DNA of 9,627 bases from Deltaproteobacteria bacterium UBA5799 (GTDB lineage Bacteria > Desulfobacterota > GWC2-55-46): NCBI GenBank assembly GCA_002418185.1, contig DIDN01000140.1, forward strand, positions 1 to 9,627. Direction: 5' to 3'. The notes under the pieces were generated by a model that was not told the DNA's origin, did not search any database, and saw only the letters and a list, made by a program, of their open reading frames with translations. The position numbers and the translations under genes are program-made. This document shows, piece after piece, positions 1 to 6,753 of the stretch; within the stretch, counting starts at the first letter, position 1; each line of letters begins with the position of its first letter.

Positions 1-767
1 ACCTCGGACTTAAGCGCAATCTGGCACTTCAAAAGCCTATCCTCGTAGTAGCGGAAGTCCTCGTCGAACGCACCGAAGGCGTCGATTACCGATCTCTTGA
101 TCATTCCGGATGCGAAAAATATCCTTGCCCTGCCTTTTAGAAGGTCCCCGATGAAATGTTCCGCGCTCCTGAAGCCTATCTTCCCGTCAAACAGCCGCTT
201 TTCGGTCTTTGCACCGCCTTCAATAATATTACCGTCGGCAAAAACGCAATCGAGCGCGGGATTTGCCAAAAGGTACTCAACCCTCTTTCTTATGCTTCCC
301 GGCAAAAGCGCATCATCGGATGCGCACTCGCAGAAAAACTCGCCCTTTGACATCTTAAGCCCGAGATTGAGCGTTCTTATCAACCCTTCGTTTTGCTTGG
401 AGACATACCTGAAGTCCTTGCCGTTTTTCTCCATCCAACCCCTTATCCTCAAGTCCGTCGAGTCGGTTGAGCCGTCATTTATGACTATAACGTCCATATT
501 CGGATAATCCTGATCGAGGATGCTCTGGATGCACTCAACCACATAGTCCTCGTGGTTGTAGGCCGGAACTATGACCGTTACCAGAGGATACCGGGAATTA
601 TCTATGACATGCGAAGTATGCAAGGAGTGCGTTACCCTGAATGTTGGTCCGACAAAGGCTACCGCCTTAGCGGCAGGGAAATCTTTCCGATACAGTTTAT
701 CTCTTGTCCTTCCGGTCCCTGGATGCCATCTTTCGGATAACCTCCGGATTAATCTTTCCCCTGACAT
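1..767 (-). CDS. Glycosyltransferase family 2 (GT-A fold), 3' end outside the window
   Basis: The protein probably transfers a sugar from a nucleotide-sugar donor to a surface glycan at the cytoplasmic face of the membrane. About 255 residues are visible from the chosen ATG. Family 2 marks are VIVPAYN (residues 65-71), NDGSTDST (97-104) and the metal-binding-type SDD (150-152), in the expected order; the C-terminal acceptor region lies off the left edge. The ATG at 765-767 is the first in frame with a coding-like N-terminus, and a GTG lies directly before it. Neither has a clear Shine-Dalgarno sequence. The start overlaps the end of the preceding kinase-like gene by about 70 bases, so the two were probably translationally coupled in one polysaccharide operon. 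Donor and acceptor cannot be read from the sequence. The family assignment is firm; the exact start is not. Confidence 0.88.
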   Translation of the reverse strand, partial: MSGERLIRRLSERWHPGTGRTRDKLYRKDFPAAKAVAFVGPTFRVTHSLHTSHVIDNSRYPLVTVIVPAYNHEDYVVECIQSILDQDYPNMDVIVINDGSTDSTDLRIRGWMEKNGKDFRYVSKQNEGLIRTLNLGLKMSKGEFFCECASDDALLPGSIRKRVEYLLANPALDCVFADGNIIEGGAKTEKRLFDGKIGFRSAEHFIGDLLKGRARIFFASGMIKRSVIDAFGAFDEDFRYYEDRLLKCQIALKSE

Positions 768-1305
768 CACCGGCAAGCGAAGCAAAATAATTAGGGAGGA
801 ATTCTTTATCAACCCATTCCTCCGCCCCGAGTTCCATTGCGTAGCGATAAAATCTGACGATGTCCTTGATCATGCCTTTAACGTCCGGTTTTCCATGAAG
901 TCTGGCTCTATCCAGGTTCACAAGAAAAAAGCGCAGCCCACCACCCTCCTTCTTAAGCAGGATATTGGACCACCTTAGATTTCCATGAACCGCACCGGCC
1001 AGATGCCATCCTGCAAGCGTTTTCCCCAGTTGTGCCGCGATATCCCCGTAGTCACCGAGCATTTCGTTTTTGTAAACATTCTCGAGGTCATCGGAATTAT
1101 TGACCGCGTATGACAGGTAAAAGGAACGTTTGCTTCCAAATGAAGGGCCGATATACGTTATCGGCCCTGGAACGGGCAGCCCTTTTTCGTAAAACCTACG
1201 GCTGATATTATAAAGACGCCTTGCCCTGTTCCTTAAAAGTCTTTCTTTCAGGAAATCCATAAACACGTTGCACTCAAATTTCTTGAACATGAGGCCGTCT
1301 GGCAG
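697..1305 (-). pseudogene. 3' fragment of the IS-interrupted methyltransferase/kinase gene: lipopolysaccharide-kinase-like (InaA/WaaP type) domain
   Basis: This is the downstream piece of the gene whose 5' part lies at 2498-3994. It has no start or ribosome binding site of its own: the first ATG (1288-1290) falls inside the presumed beta-3 strand that carries the kinase lysine (FKKFE). Joined across the insertion the frame reads LPDGLMFKKF, a typical strand-turn-strand entry to such a kinase. Counting from that ATG, the catalytic loop is HGNLRWSN (102-109) where the family has HGD or HxD. The metal-binding motif is VNLDRAR (124-130) where the family has IDxD. Both catalytic aspartates are therefore Asn, which suggests a pseudokinase. 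The fold is that of InaA/Kdo-kinase proteins of lipopolysaccharide assembly. The stop at 697-699 overlaps the start of the glycosyltransferase gene. Without its first strand and start site this piece is probably not made as a working protein. Confidence 0.82.
1302..1305. repeat. Left target-site duplication of the IS (GCAG)
   Basis: GCAG directly precedes the left inverted repeat and recurs at 2503-2506 directly after the right one. Four bases is the usual duplication size in the IS407 group. One more G also matches (GGCAG), so a 5-bp reading is possible; the restored gene sequence is the same either way. Confidence 0.8.
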
Positions 1306-1330
1306 CGTAAGCTTCCCTTAAAAGTAGACA
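1306..1330 (+). repeat. Left terminal inverted repeat of the IS
   Basis: It begins CGTAAGCTTCCCT and ends AAGTAGACA. These two blocks match the reverse complement of 2478-2502 exactly, with a 3-base mismatch between them. Confidence 0.88.
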
Positions 1331-1376
1331 TGTGATAAGTAGAGCTTTCTGGCAAAATACAGCCGGGAGGTTCGTC

Positions 1377-1643
1377 ATGAAGAAGTCGCGTTTTTCTGAG
1401 TCACAGATCGTAGCGGTGCTGAAGGAGGCAGAATCCGGGGTTCCAGTCCAGGAGGTCTGCCGCAAGCATGGCATCTCGGATGCCACATACTACAACTGGA
1501 AATCGAAGTACGGCGGCATGGAGGTCTCGGACCTCCGGCGCATGAAGGAGCTGGAAGCGGAAAACTCCAAGCTCAAGCGCATGTACGCCGACATGGCCCT
1601 TGAGAACCGGGCATTGAAGGACCTGATAGAAAAAAAGCTCTGA
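1377..1643 (+). CDS. IS407-group transposase OrfA (helix-turn-helix subunit)
   Basis: This 88-residue protein supplies the DNA-binding N-terminus of the transposase and alone usually acts as a regulator of transposition. The start is the ATG at 1377, with GGGAGG seven bases upstream; an earlier in-frame ATG at 1332 lies just inside the IS end and lacks a comparable site. Residues about 5-45 form the helix-turn-helix (SESQIVAVLKEAESG, then VCRKHGISDATYYNW). Residues about 55-85 are a leucine-zipper-like coiled coil used for multimerisation in IS3 transposases. The last codons contain the heptamer A AAA AAG, where a -1 frameshift would join this frame to OrfB. Confidence 0.93.
   Translation: MKKSRFSESQIVAVLKEAESGVPVQEVCRKHGISDATYYNWKSKYGGMEVSDLRRMKELEAENSKLKRMYADMALENRALKDLIEKKL
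1631..1637 (+). promoter_or_regulatory. Programmed -1 ribosomal frameshift site, A AAA AAG
   Basis: In the OrfA frame the codons GAA AAA AAG end at 1637, giving the classic X XXY YYZ heptamer three codons before the OrfA stop (TGA 1641-1643). Slipping back one base continues directly into the OrfB frame, which is open from here. IS3-family elements make their full transposase this way. Confidence 0.85.
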
Positions 1644-2488
1644 GGCCGCCCGAGAGACGCGAAGCTGTCACTTATCTGGTCGCCGAGTACAAATTGTCGG
1701 TACAGAGCAGCTGCCGTTGCATTGGCATATCGCGGGCGGCCTATTACAGGCGACCGGTCAACGCCGACCGAGACGCCGAGGTCATAGAGGCGCTGAACGC
1801 CCTTATCGAACGCAAGCCGCGATGGGGGTTCTGGATGTGCAGGAAGGTCCTGAAGCGCCAGGGGCACACATGGAACCATAAGCGCATATACCGCGTTTAC
1901 TGCGCCCTGAGGCTTAACCAGAAGCGCAGGGCCAAGAGGAGGCTGCCACAGCGATTTAAACAGCCCTTGTTACAGCCAGAGCGGCCAAACCAGGTCTGGA
2001 GTGCTGATTTCATGTGCGATGCTCTTTATACCGGCAGCCGATTCCGTACCTTCAACGTCATTGACGACTTCAACCGGGAGTGCCTGGCCGTTGAGATCGA
2101 CACCTCGATAACCGGCAGGAGGCTTATCCGGGTTTTTGAGCGCCTCAGGTCTGAAAGAGGCCTGCCTGAGACTTTGCGGGTCGATAACGGCCCTGAGTTT
2201 TTAAGCGGCGACTTTGTTGCCTGGGCCGAACAGGCGGGGATGGCTATCCAGTATATCCAGCCCGGCGAACCGAACCAGAACGCCTATGTCGAACGCTTCA
2301 ACAGGACGTACCGCGAGGAGTTCTTGAGCTTGTACTTGTTCCGTAATCTTCACGAGGTGCGGGAGGGAACCCATGCATGGAGGATCGACTACAACGAGCG
2401 TCGTCCCCATGATGCCCTCGGGGACCTGACGCCGGAGGAATACCGTCAAAACAACGCCGGAAACTCTACTTTAAAACTGTCTACTTGA
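1637..2488 (+). CDS. IS407-group transposase OrfB (DDE integrase domain), made as an OrfA-OrfB frameshift fusion
   Basis: This is the catalytic part of the transposase, performing strand cleavage and joining at the IS ends. The frame is -1 relative to OrfA and open from the slippery site, so the fusion would be about 370 residues. Independent initiation could only use the TTG at 1694. Numbered from that TTG, the catalytic triad is D105 (SADF), D164 (VDNGPEF) and E200 (NAYVERFNRTYREE), with exactly 35 residues between the second Asp and the Glu. That is the DDE spacing of the rve integrase core. An HTH_21-like segment precedes it (RWGFWMCRKVLKRQG and following). The C-terminal YNERRPHDALGDLTPEEY is the usual IS3-family ending. 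There are no internal stops, so the enzyme is probably functional. Confidence 0.95.
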   Translation, partial: ALRPPERREAVTYLVAEYKLSVQSSCRCIGISRAAYYRRPVNADRDAEVIEALNALIERKPRWGFWMCRKVLKRQGHTWNHKRIYRVYCALRLNQKRRAKRRLPQRFKQPLLQPERPNQVWSADFMCDALYTGSRFRTFNVIDDFNRECLAVEIDTSITGRRLIRVFERLRSERGLPETLRVDNGPEFLSGDFVAWAEQAGMAIQYIQPGEPNQNAYVERFNRTYREEFLSLYLFRNLHEVREGTHAWRIDYNERRPHDALGDLTPEEYRQNNAGNSTLKLST

Positions 2489-2502
2489 CAGGGAAGCTTA
2501 CG
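2478..2502 (-). repeat. Right terminal inverted repeat of the IS
   Basis: It is the reverse complement of the left end at 22 of 25 positions. Its TTA at 2498-2500 supplies the TAA stop that now truncates the host gene on the minus strand. Confidence 0.88.
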
Positions 2503-3994
2503 GCAGTTCAAGGATATTATCGTTTTTAAGCATCTCGATTATTGATGCCAAGCCATGTTTTTCGATAAAAGATTTGGCATCGCCTGTCAGATCTTCACCG
2601 GTCCCTCCTGATAATATCCTGTCCAACATTTCCATCAATGCGGGGATATTCGTAATCCTCTTTGAACCGTCTTTTTGAGTCATAGCGTAAATCAAGGGTT
2701 TCAGTTGAGGATATATTCCCCTGTTGACTCTCTTGAAGATTATACCCATGGCATATACATCGCAAAACTTCTTATCAGGCGGACAGCCCTCCCCTTCTTC
2801 GAGTCCTCGCGGCGTTATGCAGGGATAACCGCCTGCAATCGCCCACCCGAAATCCATCAAAACAGGGCTGCCGTCGTCCCGGATAAAGATATTTTCAGCA
2901 CGGACGTCCCGGTGAATAATCCCTTTTTTGCTCAACTCGCCGAGGATATTCAGGCAATGACGGCAAAAAACCCCGAGGGATTCAAACGACGATGAAATGC
3001 CGGGGATTGCCTTGTACAATCTTATTGCGGAGATATTTTCAAGCTTGACAACCGAGTAGCCATTCTCTTTCCGGATGTCACAGACGCGGGGGAAATATCT
3101 GCCGTCTAATTTTGACAGTATTAACCCTTCCCTCTCGGCAAGGTCACCGGTAGCCTGTTTAAATGCAAAAGGCGAATTTTCTTCAATATAAACCCTGCTG
3201 AAATATTTTTTCCGCCTGTGCGTCGTCAAACGCCTGCTGGAAACGACGTTTTCTTTATTGAATAAAAGCGGTAGGTCATCGGTTATTTCAACCCTGGACG
3301 CAAATTTATACGCGGCATAGACTATTCGTGTCGGGGTAACCGAGCCGAGGACCCTGAAGTCTTCAAAATGTCTTGCAAGCGCATCTTCAAAGGCTATTCT
3401 GTCATACGGGCTGTTTATTACCGACTGATTATAATCGGTATGCCGGAAAAACCTGATGGCTTTATCCTTTGGGTCAATCCACTCGACGATGAGAACGGCC
3501 CTGGTAAGATCCGACAGTTTTTTAATAACCGCATCTAAACTTCCGTAATCAGCCGTACAGGAATAAAGCCAGTGCACAAGCGCAAACGCAGTAACTAAAT
3601 CCGCCTGTTCCGTCCAGTCGGTTATGCTGGATTCCTTCATGGTAATATCTTTAAACTCTAATTTCTCCTTTGCTGAATTCACCATCTTGACATAATCATC
3701 ATCTATATCAAGTGCCGTTGCCTTTTTTGCTCCGTTCTGCAATGCCCAGAAGCAGAAAAAAGCCGCATTCGCGCCGATATCAAGCAAGGTTTTATCTGAA
3801 AGAAACTTTGTGGTAAAGAATTTCCTGACTAACCTTTGTTTTGCCGCGAGTTTGACATCCCTGGATGAAACTCGCACCGTATTTCTCGTCAGCGAATAAT
3901 TTTGATAGCCGTGGAATATTATCGACCCTCTTTTAATCTCGATAAATGCCCTGGGCGCATATTTATTCGGGTCTCTATACAATTCTACCGACAT
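2498..3994 (-). pseudogene. 5' part of the IS-interrupted gene: SAM methyltransferase plus protein-kinase-like domain (WbdD-like architecture)
   Basis: As it stands this frame encodes 498 residues and ends with one proline codon and a stop created by the IS. Numbered from the ATG at 3994, residues about 60-190 form a class I SAM methyltransferase: LLDIGAN (70-76), ALDID (94-98) and DLVTAFALVHWLY (132-144). Residues about 260-435 form a kinase with all key motifs: a VAIK-type lysine in FAFKQ (K279), HRDVRAEN (361-368) and DFG (381-383). WbdD, which phosphorylates and methylates the end of E. coli O8/O9a O-antigen chains, pairs the same two domains in this order, so a glycan-capping role is inferred. 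The restored frame runs on for another 200 residues into 697-1301. A GTG at 4006 is an alternative start; GGAG six bases before the ATG favours the latter. The kinase and methyltransferase domains themselves are complete, so a truncated active protein cannot be excluded. Confidence 0.85.
2503..2506. repeat. Right target-site duplication of the IS (GCAG)
   Basis: It is identical to 1302-1305. Removing the IS and one copy joins CTG C to CA GAC GGC CTC ATG in frame on the minus strand. Confidence 0.8.
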
Positions 3995-4039
3995 CTTCTT
4001 CTCCACTTTCTGACCTGAAAACGAGTTAAATATGATACA

Positions 4040-4228
4040 TCAGTTGGATGTTTTCTGCAATACGCGACCGGCCGCCTCACCAACGATCTCCACCAGCCGC
4101 GTAAGCGCCAGCTACGTCAGCCGGTTTCGCCCAAGTTCCTCCCGGCTCGCACCGTCAAGAAGCTCGGCGGCTTCGACGGCGTGGCTGAGCATGTCCTTCA
4201 TGCTCACCCTGTCGTAACGCATGCTCAT
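4040..4228 (-). pseudogene. Remnant of a HepT-like (DUF86/HEPN) toxin gene
   Basis: Reading from the ATGs at 4228 or 4222, the frame gives MRYDRVSMKDMLSHAVEAAE, then LTRLVEIVGEAAGRV. These are the conserved N-terminal half of HepT/DUF86 proteins, the HEPN ribonuclease toxins paired with MNT-domain nucleotidyltransferase antitoxins. A TAG interrupts it at 4112-4114, where the family usually has a Gln or Asn. Similarity stops after GRV near 4065, and a TGA follows at 4040-4042. The catalytic RX4-6H motif, which lies in the missing C-terminal half, is absent, so this is an inactive fragment of roughly half the usual 110-120 residues. No partner antitoxin is present; the sequence beyond its 5' end is transposase debris. 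Confidence 0.72.
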
Positions 4229-4566
4229 ACTGCACCGCAGCCGTCTTAATGGACCTCTTCTTCAAAGAGATCGGGCCTGATACCTCCAAAGGCATCCAGC
4301 TTGCCGTCATGGATATGCGGAAGGCCTTCAGGAAGTCTACCCACAACCATGCGCCTGAAGCCAAGATAGTCTTCGACAAGTTCCATGTCCTTCGGCACCT
4401 GTCGGACGCCCTGGATAAGGTCCGGCGGAGCGAGTGCAAACGTGTCAATGAGAAAGAGCGACGGTTCATTAAAGGCCAGCGCTATCGCTGCTCTCGAACC
4501 GGGCCAGGACCTTGAGGGCCGGCGGGCCTTGAAGCTGTTATTGAAGGCCAACAGGACGCCCGAATG
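4228..4566 (+). pseudogene. Decayed central fragment of an ISL3-family transposase
   Basis: The first frame runs to about 4515 and contains LAVMDMRKAFRKSTHNHAP, then IVFDKFHVLRHLSDALDKVRRSE and FIKGQRY. This is the hallmark core of ISL3-family transposases, including two aspartates of the catalytic region (VMDM and FDKFHV). The recognisable sequence then moves to the next frame (DLEGRRALKLLLKAN, about 4513-4555) and stops at TGA 4564-4566. ISL3 transposases are about 400 residues; only about 110 codons remain and both termini are gone. At its left end the fragment abuts the start of the HepT remnant, so a deletion or insertion probably fused the two. Confidence 0.8.
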
Positions 4567-4590
4567 ACCCACACTAAACCCGGAAGACCC
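4567..4590 (-). repeat. Possible terminal inverted repeat of the ISL3-family remnant
   Basis: On the minus strand this reads GGGTCTTCCGGGTTTAGTGT and four further bases. ISL3-family ends typically begin GGxTCTTCC, and the position just after the transposase debris fits. No second copy was found on the other side. The stretch from here to 4736 shows no gene and no clear terminator. Confidence 0.35.
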
Positions 4591-4736
4591 TCTTTTTTTA
4601 TGATTATTACGGAACGAGCCTGTTTTTTTGACGAGTCGAGGCATATCGGCCTCTCGTAAATCGGTTCTCCGGATATCCTGAACTTCTGGGCTTCACTCCA
4701 GGGTGGGGCATTTAAGGGATGTCTTCGGGGGGAACT

Positions 4737-5072
4737 TCAGGAAATCCTGGACAATATGGCATCTTCAAGCTCGGATGCCGACGCCCCGGCAACGAACACC
4801 CTCTTTTCCCTGGATTTGAGGCCGGAGTCGATTTGAAAGGCGCTTTTTCTTATGCCGGTAAGCTCGGAGAGGAACTCTATGAGGGCCCGGTTCGCCTCGC
4901 CCTCGACCGGCGGGGCCGTTATCCTTATCCTGAGCGAGCCCCCCTCCACTCCTTCGACCATGTTCCTTGAAGACCGCGGCTTGAGCCGCACCCGTATGAG
5001 CGCGCCGCCCTCGGCGGGGGCCACGCAGGACGGGCTATTTCGGGAGGAACTTGAGCTTGTCCGATTCCTCAT
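4737..5072 (-). CDS. yggU: DUF167/YggU family protein
   Basis: This is a small conserved protein of unknown biochemical role, often found beside yggT. Recognisable family features are IRVRLKPRSSRNMVEG and then ITAPPVEGEANRALIEFLSE, with SGLKSREKRV following; they cover nearly the whole family length of about 95 residues. The ATG at 5072 gives 111 residues, has AAAAGG just upstream, and overlaps the divIVA end by 38 bases. The first dozen residues from it are Ser-rich and unlike the family. A GTG at 5024, just after the divIVA stop, gives 95 residues, a length typical of the family, but no ribosome binding site is seen. It is the last gene of the operon. Confidence 0.82.
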   Translation of the reverse strand: MRNRTSSSSSRNSPSCVAPAEGGALIRVRLKPRSSRNMVEGVEGGSLRIRITAPPVEGEANRALIEFLSELTGIRKSAFQIDSGLKSREKRVFVAGASASELEDAILSRIS

Positions 5073-5535
5073 CGGCCTTTTGGGATTCTTCCTCTTCGAG
5101 GAGGAGGATGGAGGAGTGGTATTCTATCACGGCCTTTATGGACGACTCGATTTCTTTCCTCTGCTTCCGGAGCCTGAATATCTCGTCCTGGAGCGCGGTC
5201 GAGCGCGACTGGGCCTGCCGTATGATCTCGTCTGCCTGAAGCCTTGCCTCGGCAAGGAGTATCTCCGCCTCCTTGCGCGCGTTCGACTTCATCTCTTCGG
5301 CCATCCTCTGGACGGTGGTGATGGCCTCCCGGAGCGTGTTCTCGTTCGAGGCGTACTCCCGGATCCGCTCCTCGGCCTCTTCGAGCTTTTCGCTGAGGTC
5401 CATTATCTCCCTGGCCGCCTCGCCCAGGGCCTCGGAAGCGGCATCGCGGAGCTCCTCCACTTCCCTTACGTCATAGCCCCTGAAGCCCTTCCTTAGCGCG
5501 TGCCCCTTTACCTCGAGCGCGGTCATCTTCATCAT
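5035..5535 (-). CDS. divIVA: DivIVA-domain coiled-coil protein
   Basis: DivIVA proteins bind curved membrane at poles and division sites and recruit partners for septation or polar growth. This one is 166 residues. Its N-terminal lipid-binding module contains LRKGFRGYDVREVEEL (15-30), the family signature. It is followed by a long charged heptad-rich coiled coil (about 40-150) and a short acidic/Lys tail. The start ATG at 5535 overlaps the yggT stop (TGATG) and has AGGAGG at 5542-5547, six bases upstream, so the two are translationally coupled. A TTG immediately before is also in frame. Partners cannot be read from the sequence. Confidence 0.87.
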   Translation of the reverse strand: MMKMTALEVKGHALRKGFRGYDVREVEELRDAASEALGEAAREIMDLSEKLEEAEERIREYASNENTLREAITTVQRMAEEMKSNARKEAEILLAEARLQADEIIRQAQSRSTALQDEIFRLRKQRKEIESSIKAVIEYHSSILLLEEEESQKADEESDKLKFLPK

Positions 5536-5843
5536 CAAAAGCCTCCTGACTTGAGCCTGCTGGCGAGCTCATATAGGGAGGGTATTATGCCGGCCTGTAT
5601 AAAATAAATGATTAAAATCACAACGAGAGGCGAGATGTCGATCCCGCCAAGATAGGGTATGTATCTCCGGACGCGGCCCAGGACCGGCTCGGTTATCTGG
5701 TAGAGGAACCTCACGATGGGGTTGTACGGGTCGGGGTTGACCCACGAGAGGATGGCCCGTATGACTATTATCCAGAAGTAAAGGGTCAGGACTGTGTCGA
5801 GCACCTTTGTAAGCCCGATGATGATATTCGCCAGCATGAACAT
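5535..5843 (-). CDS. yggT: YggT family integral membrane protein
   Basis: This small inner-membrane protein (102 residues; the duplicated Gram-negative form is about twice as long) is implicated in cell division or osmotic-stress roles in some bacteria. Two hydrophobic segments (about 13-34 and 66-88) flank the conserved NPDPYNPIVRFLYQITEPVL (36-55) and a GGIDISPLV motif. The start ATG 5843 has AAAAGGA upstream; an ATG two codons on is equally possible. A perfect TATAAT (minus strand, 5881-5886) lies in the 56-base gap after proC but has no matching -35, so internal initiation is only a possibility. Confidence 0.9.
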   Translation of the reverse strand: MFMLANIIIGLTKVLDTVLTLYFWIIVIRAILSWVNPDPYNPIVRFLYQITEPVLGRVRRYIPYLGGIDISPLVVILIIYFIQAGIIPSLYELASRLKSGGF

Positions 5844-5899
5844 TCCGGTAATCCTTTTCGCGGGTAGTGTATGAATCGAGATTATATCGGAGCCCGCAG

Positions 5900-6736
5900 C
5901 TAGCCCCCCCCTGAAAGCTCCCTTGCCCTTTTCGAAGCCGCTACAACGGCGGAGGAGACAGCTTCCCTGAAGCCGCCCTCTTCGAGCCTGCGAAGGCCCT
6001 CTATGGTGGTGCCGCCGGGGGAGGCGACCATGCGCCTGAGCTTATCGAGCCCCATCGGGCTCTCCATCGCAAGCTTCGCCGCGCCGAGGACAGTCTGGAA
6101 AGCGAGCTCCCTTGCCGTGTCCGCCGGAAGGCCCGCCTCCATGCCGCCTTCCACGAGGGCCTCGATGAAAAGGAAGACGTACGCCGGCCCGCTTCCGCTC
6201 AGGCCCGTTACGGCGTCCATCAGGGACTCGTTTTTTATCTCCACGACCTTCCCGACCGACCTGAATATCTCGGCTGCGAGCTCGAATTGGCGTTCGCCTG
6301 TGCCGAGCCCGGCGCAGAGGGCCGTTATTCCCTCCCGGACGGTCGCCGGCGTGTTGGGCATGGCCCTCACTACCGGCAGGAAGTGCGCGAGGCCCGCGTC
6401 TTTCAGGCACTCCAGTATCCGCGAGGTGGTAATGCCTGCAACCGTCGAGACGAGCAGCTTGCCCGCGTCTATCTCGGGCGCAATCTCGCTCAGGACGCCT
6501 TCAGCGTCGCCGGGCTTGACCGTTAGAAATATTATATCAGCATTCCGTGCGGTTTCGAAGTTCTTGCTTAGGACCTTCACCTCGTAGCTTTCCGCGAGGT
6601 GTATGAGCCGTTCGTTTATCCTGTCGCTTGCGATTATCCGCCCGGGGGCCACCTTCGATGAGGCCAGTAGCCCCTTTATGAGGGCCTCGGCAAGGTTCCC
6701 GCTTCCGAGAAAGCCTATTGTCTTCCTTGTCAGCAT
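5900..6736 (-). CDS. proC: Pyrroline-5-carboxylate reductase
   Basis: It catalyses the last step of proline synthesis, reducing 1-pyrroline-5-carboxylate to L-proline with NAD(P)H in the cytoplasm. The 278 residues match the family length. Visible motifs are the Rossmann dinucleotide site IGFLGSGNLAEAL (7-19), LTVKP (71-75), RAMPNTP (124-130), and the C-terminal family signature with LSGSGPAYVF (169-178) and SPGGTT (229-234). It starts 17 bases after the yggS stop, so the two genes are cotranscribed; no strong ribosome binding site precedes the ATG. All expected catalytic and binding segments are present. Confidence 0.97.
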   Translation of the reverse strand: MLTRKTIGFLGSGNLAEALIKGLLASSKVAPGRIIASDRINERLIHLAESYEVKVLSKNFETARNADIIFLTVKPGDAEGVLSEIAPEIDAGKLLVSTVAGITTSRILECLKDAGLAHFLPVVRAMPNTPATVREGITALCAGLGTGERQFELAAEIFRSVGKVVEIKNESLMDAVTGLSGSGPAYVFLFIEALVEGGMEAGLPADTARELAFQTVLGAAKLAMESPMGLDKLRRMVASPGGTTIEGLRRLEEGGFREAVSSAVVAASKRARELSGGG

Positions 6737-6753
6737 GCTTATATGGATTGGGT

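Larger units (their letters stand above)
1306..2502 (+). mobile_element. Complete IS3-family (IS407-group) insertion sequence, about 1197 bp
   Basis: The element has 25-base terminal inverted repeats matching at 22 of 25 positions, two overlapping transposase frames in the IS3 layout, and a 4-bp target duplication GCAG. It is inserted in the opposite orientation to the surrounding glycan genes and splits one of them. Both open frames are intact and the DDE residues are present, so it may still be active and the insertion is probably recent. The outer ends read CGTAAGC...GCTTACG rather than the TG...CA typical of IS3-family elements. The assignment to the IS407 group rests on the OrfA sequence (MKKSRFSESQIV, then RKHGISDATYYNWKSKYGG) and on the duplication size. 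Confidence 0.93.

Noticed and set aside
97..978. Plus-strand open frames across the left edge
   Set aside because: They lie antisense to the glycosyltransferase and kinase-like coding sequence, whose motifs are unmistakable.
697..1290. An independent 197-residue lipopolysaccharide kinase gene starting at the ATG 1290
   Set aside because: The ATG lies within the kinase beta-3 strand, no ribosome binding site is seen, and the frame continues upstream across the IS junction when the insertion is removed.
4246..4644. Minus-strand open frame opposite the ISL3 remnant
   Set aside because: The plus strand carries the conserved ISL3 transposase core; the minus product resembles nothing.
4852..5496. 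Long plus-strand open frame opposite divIVA and yggU
   Set aside because: Low-complexity antisense product (Leu/Glu/Pro-rich) of high-G+C genes; the minus-strand products are clear family members.
5881..5886. TATAAT between proC and yggT as an internal promoter
   Set aside because: It is a perfect -10 but the -35 position is a run of G; not enough to list as a promoter.
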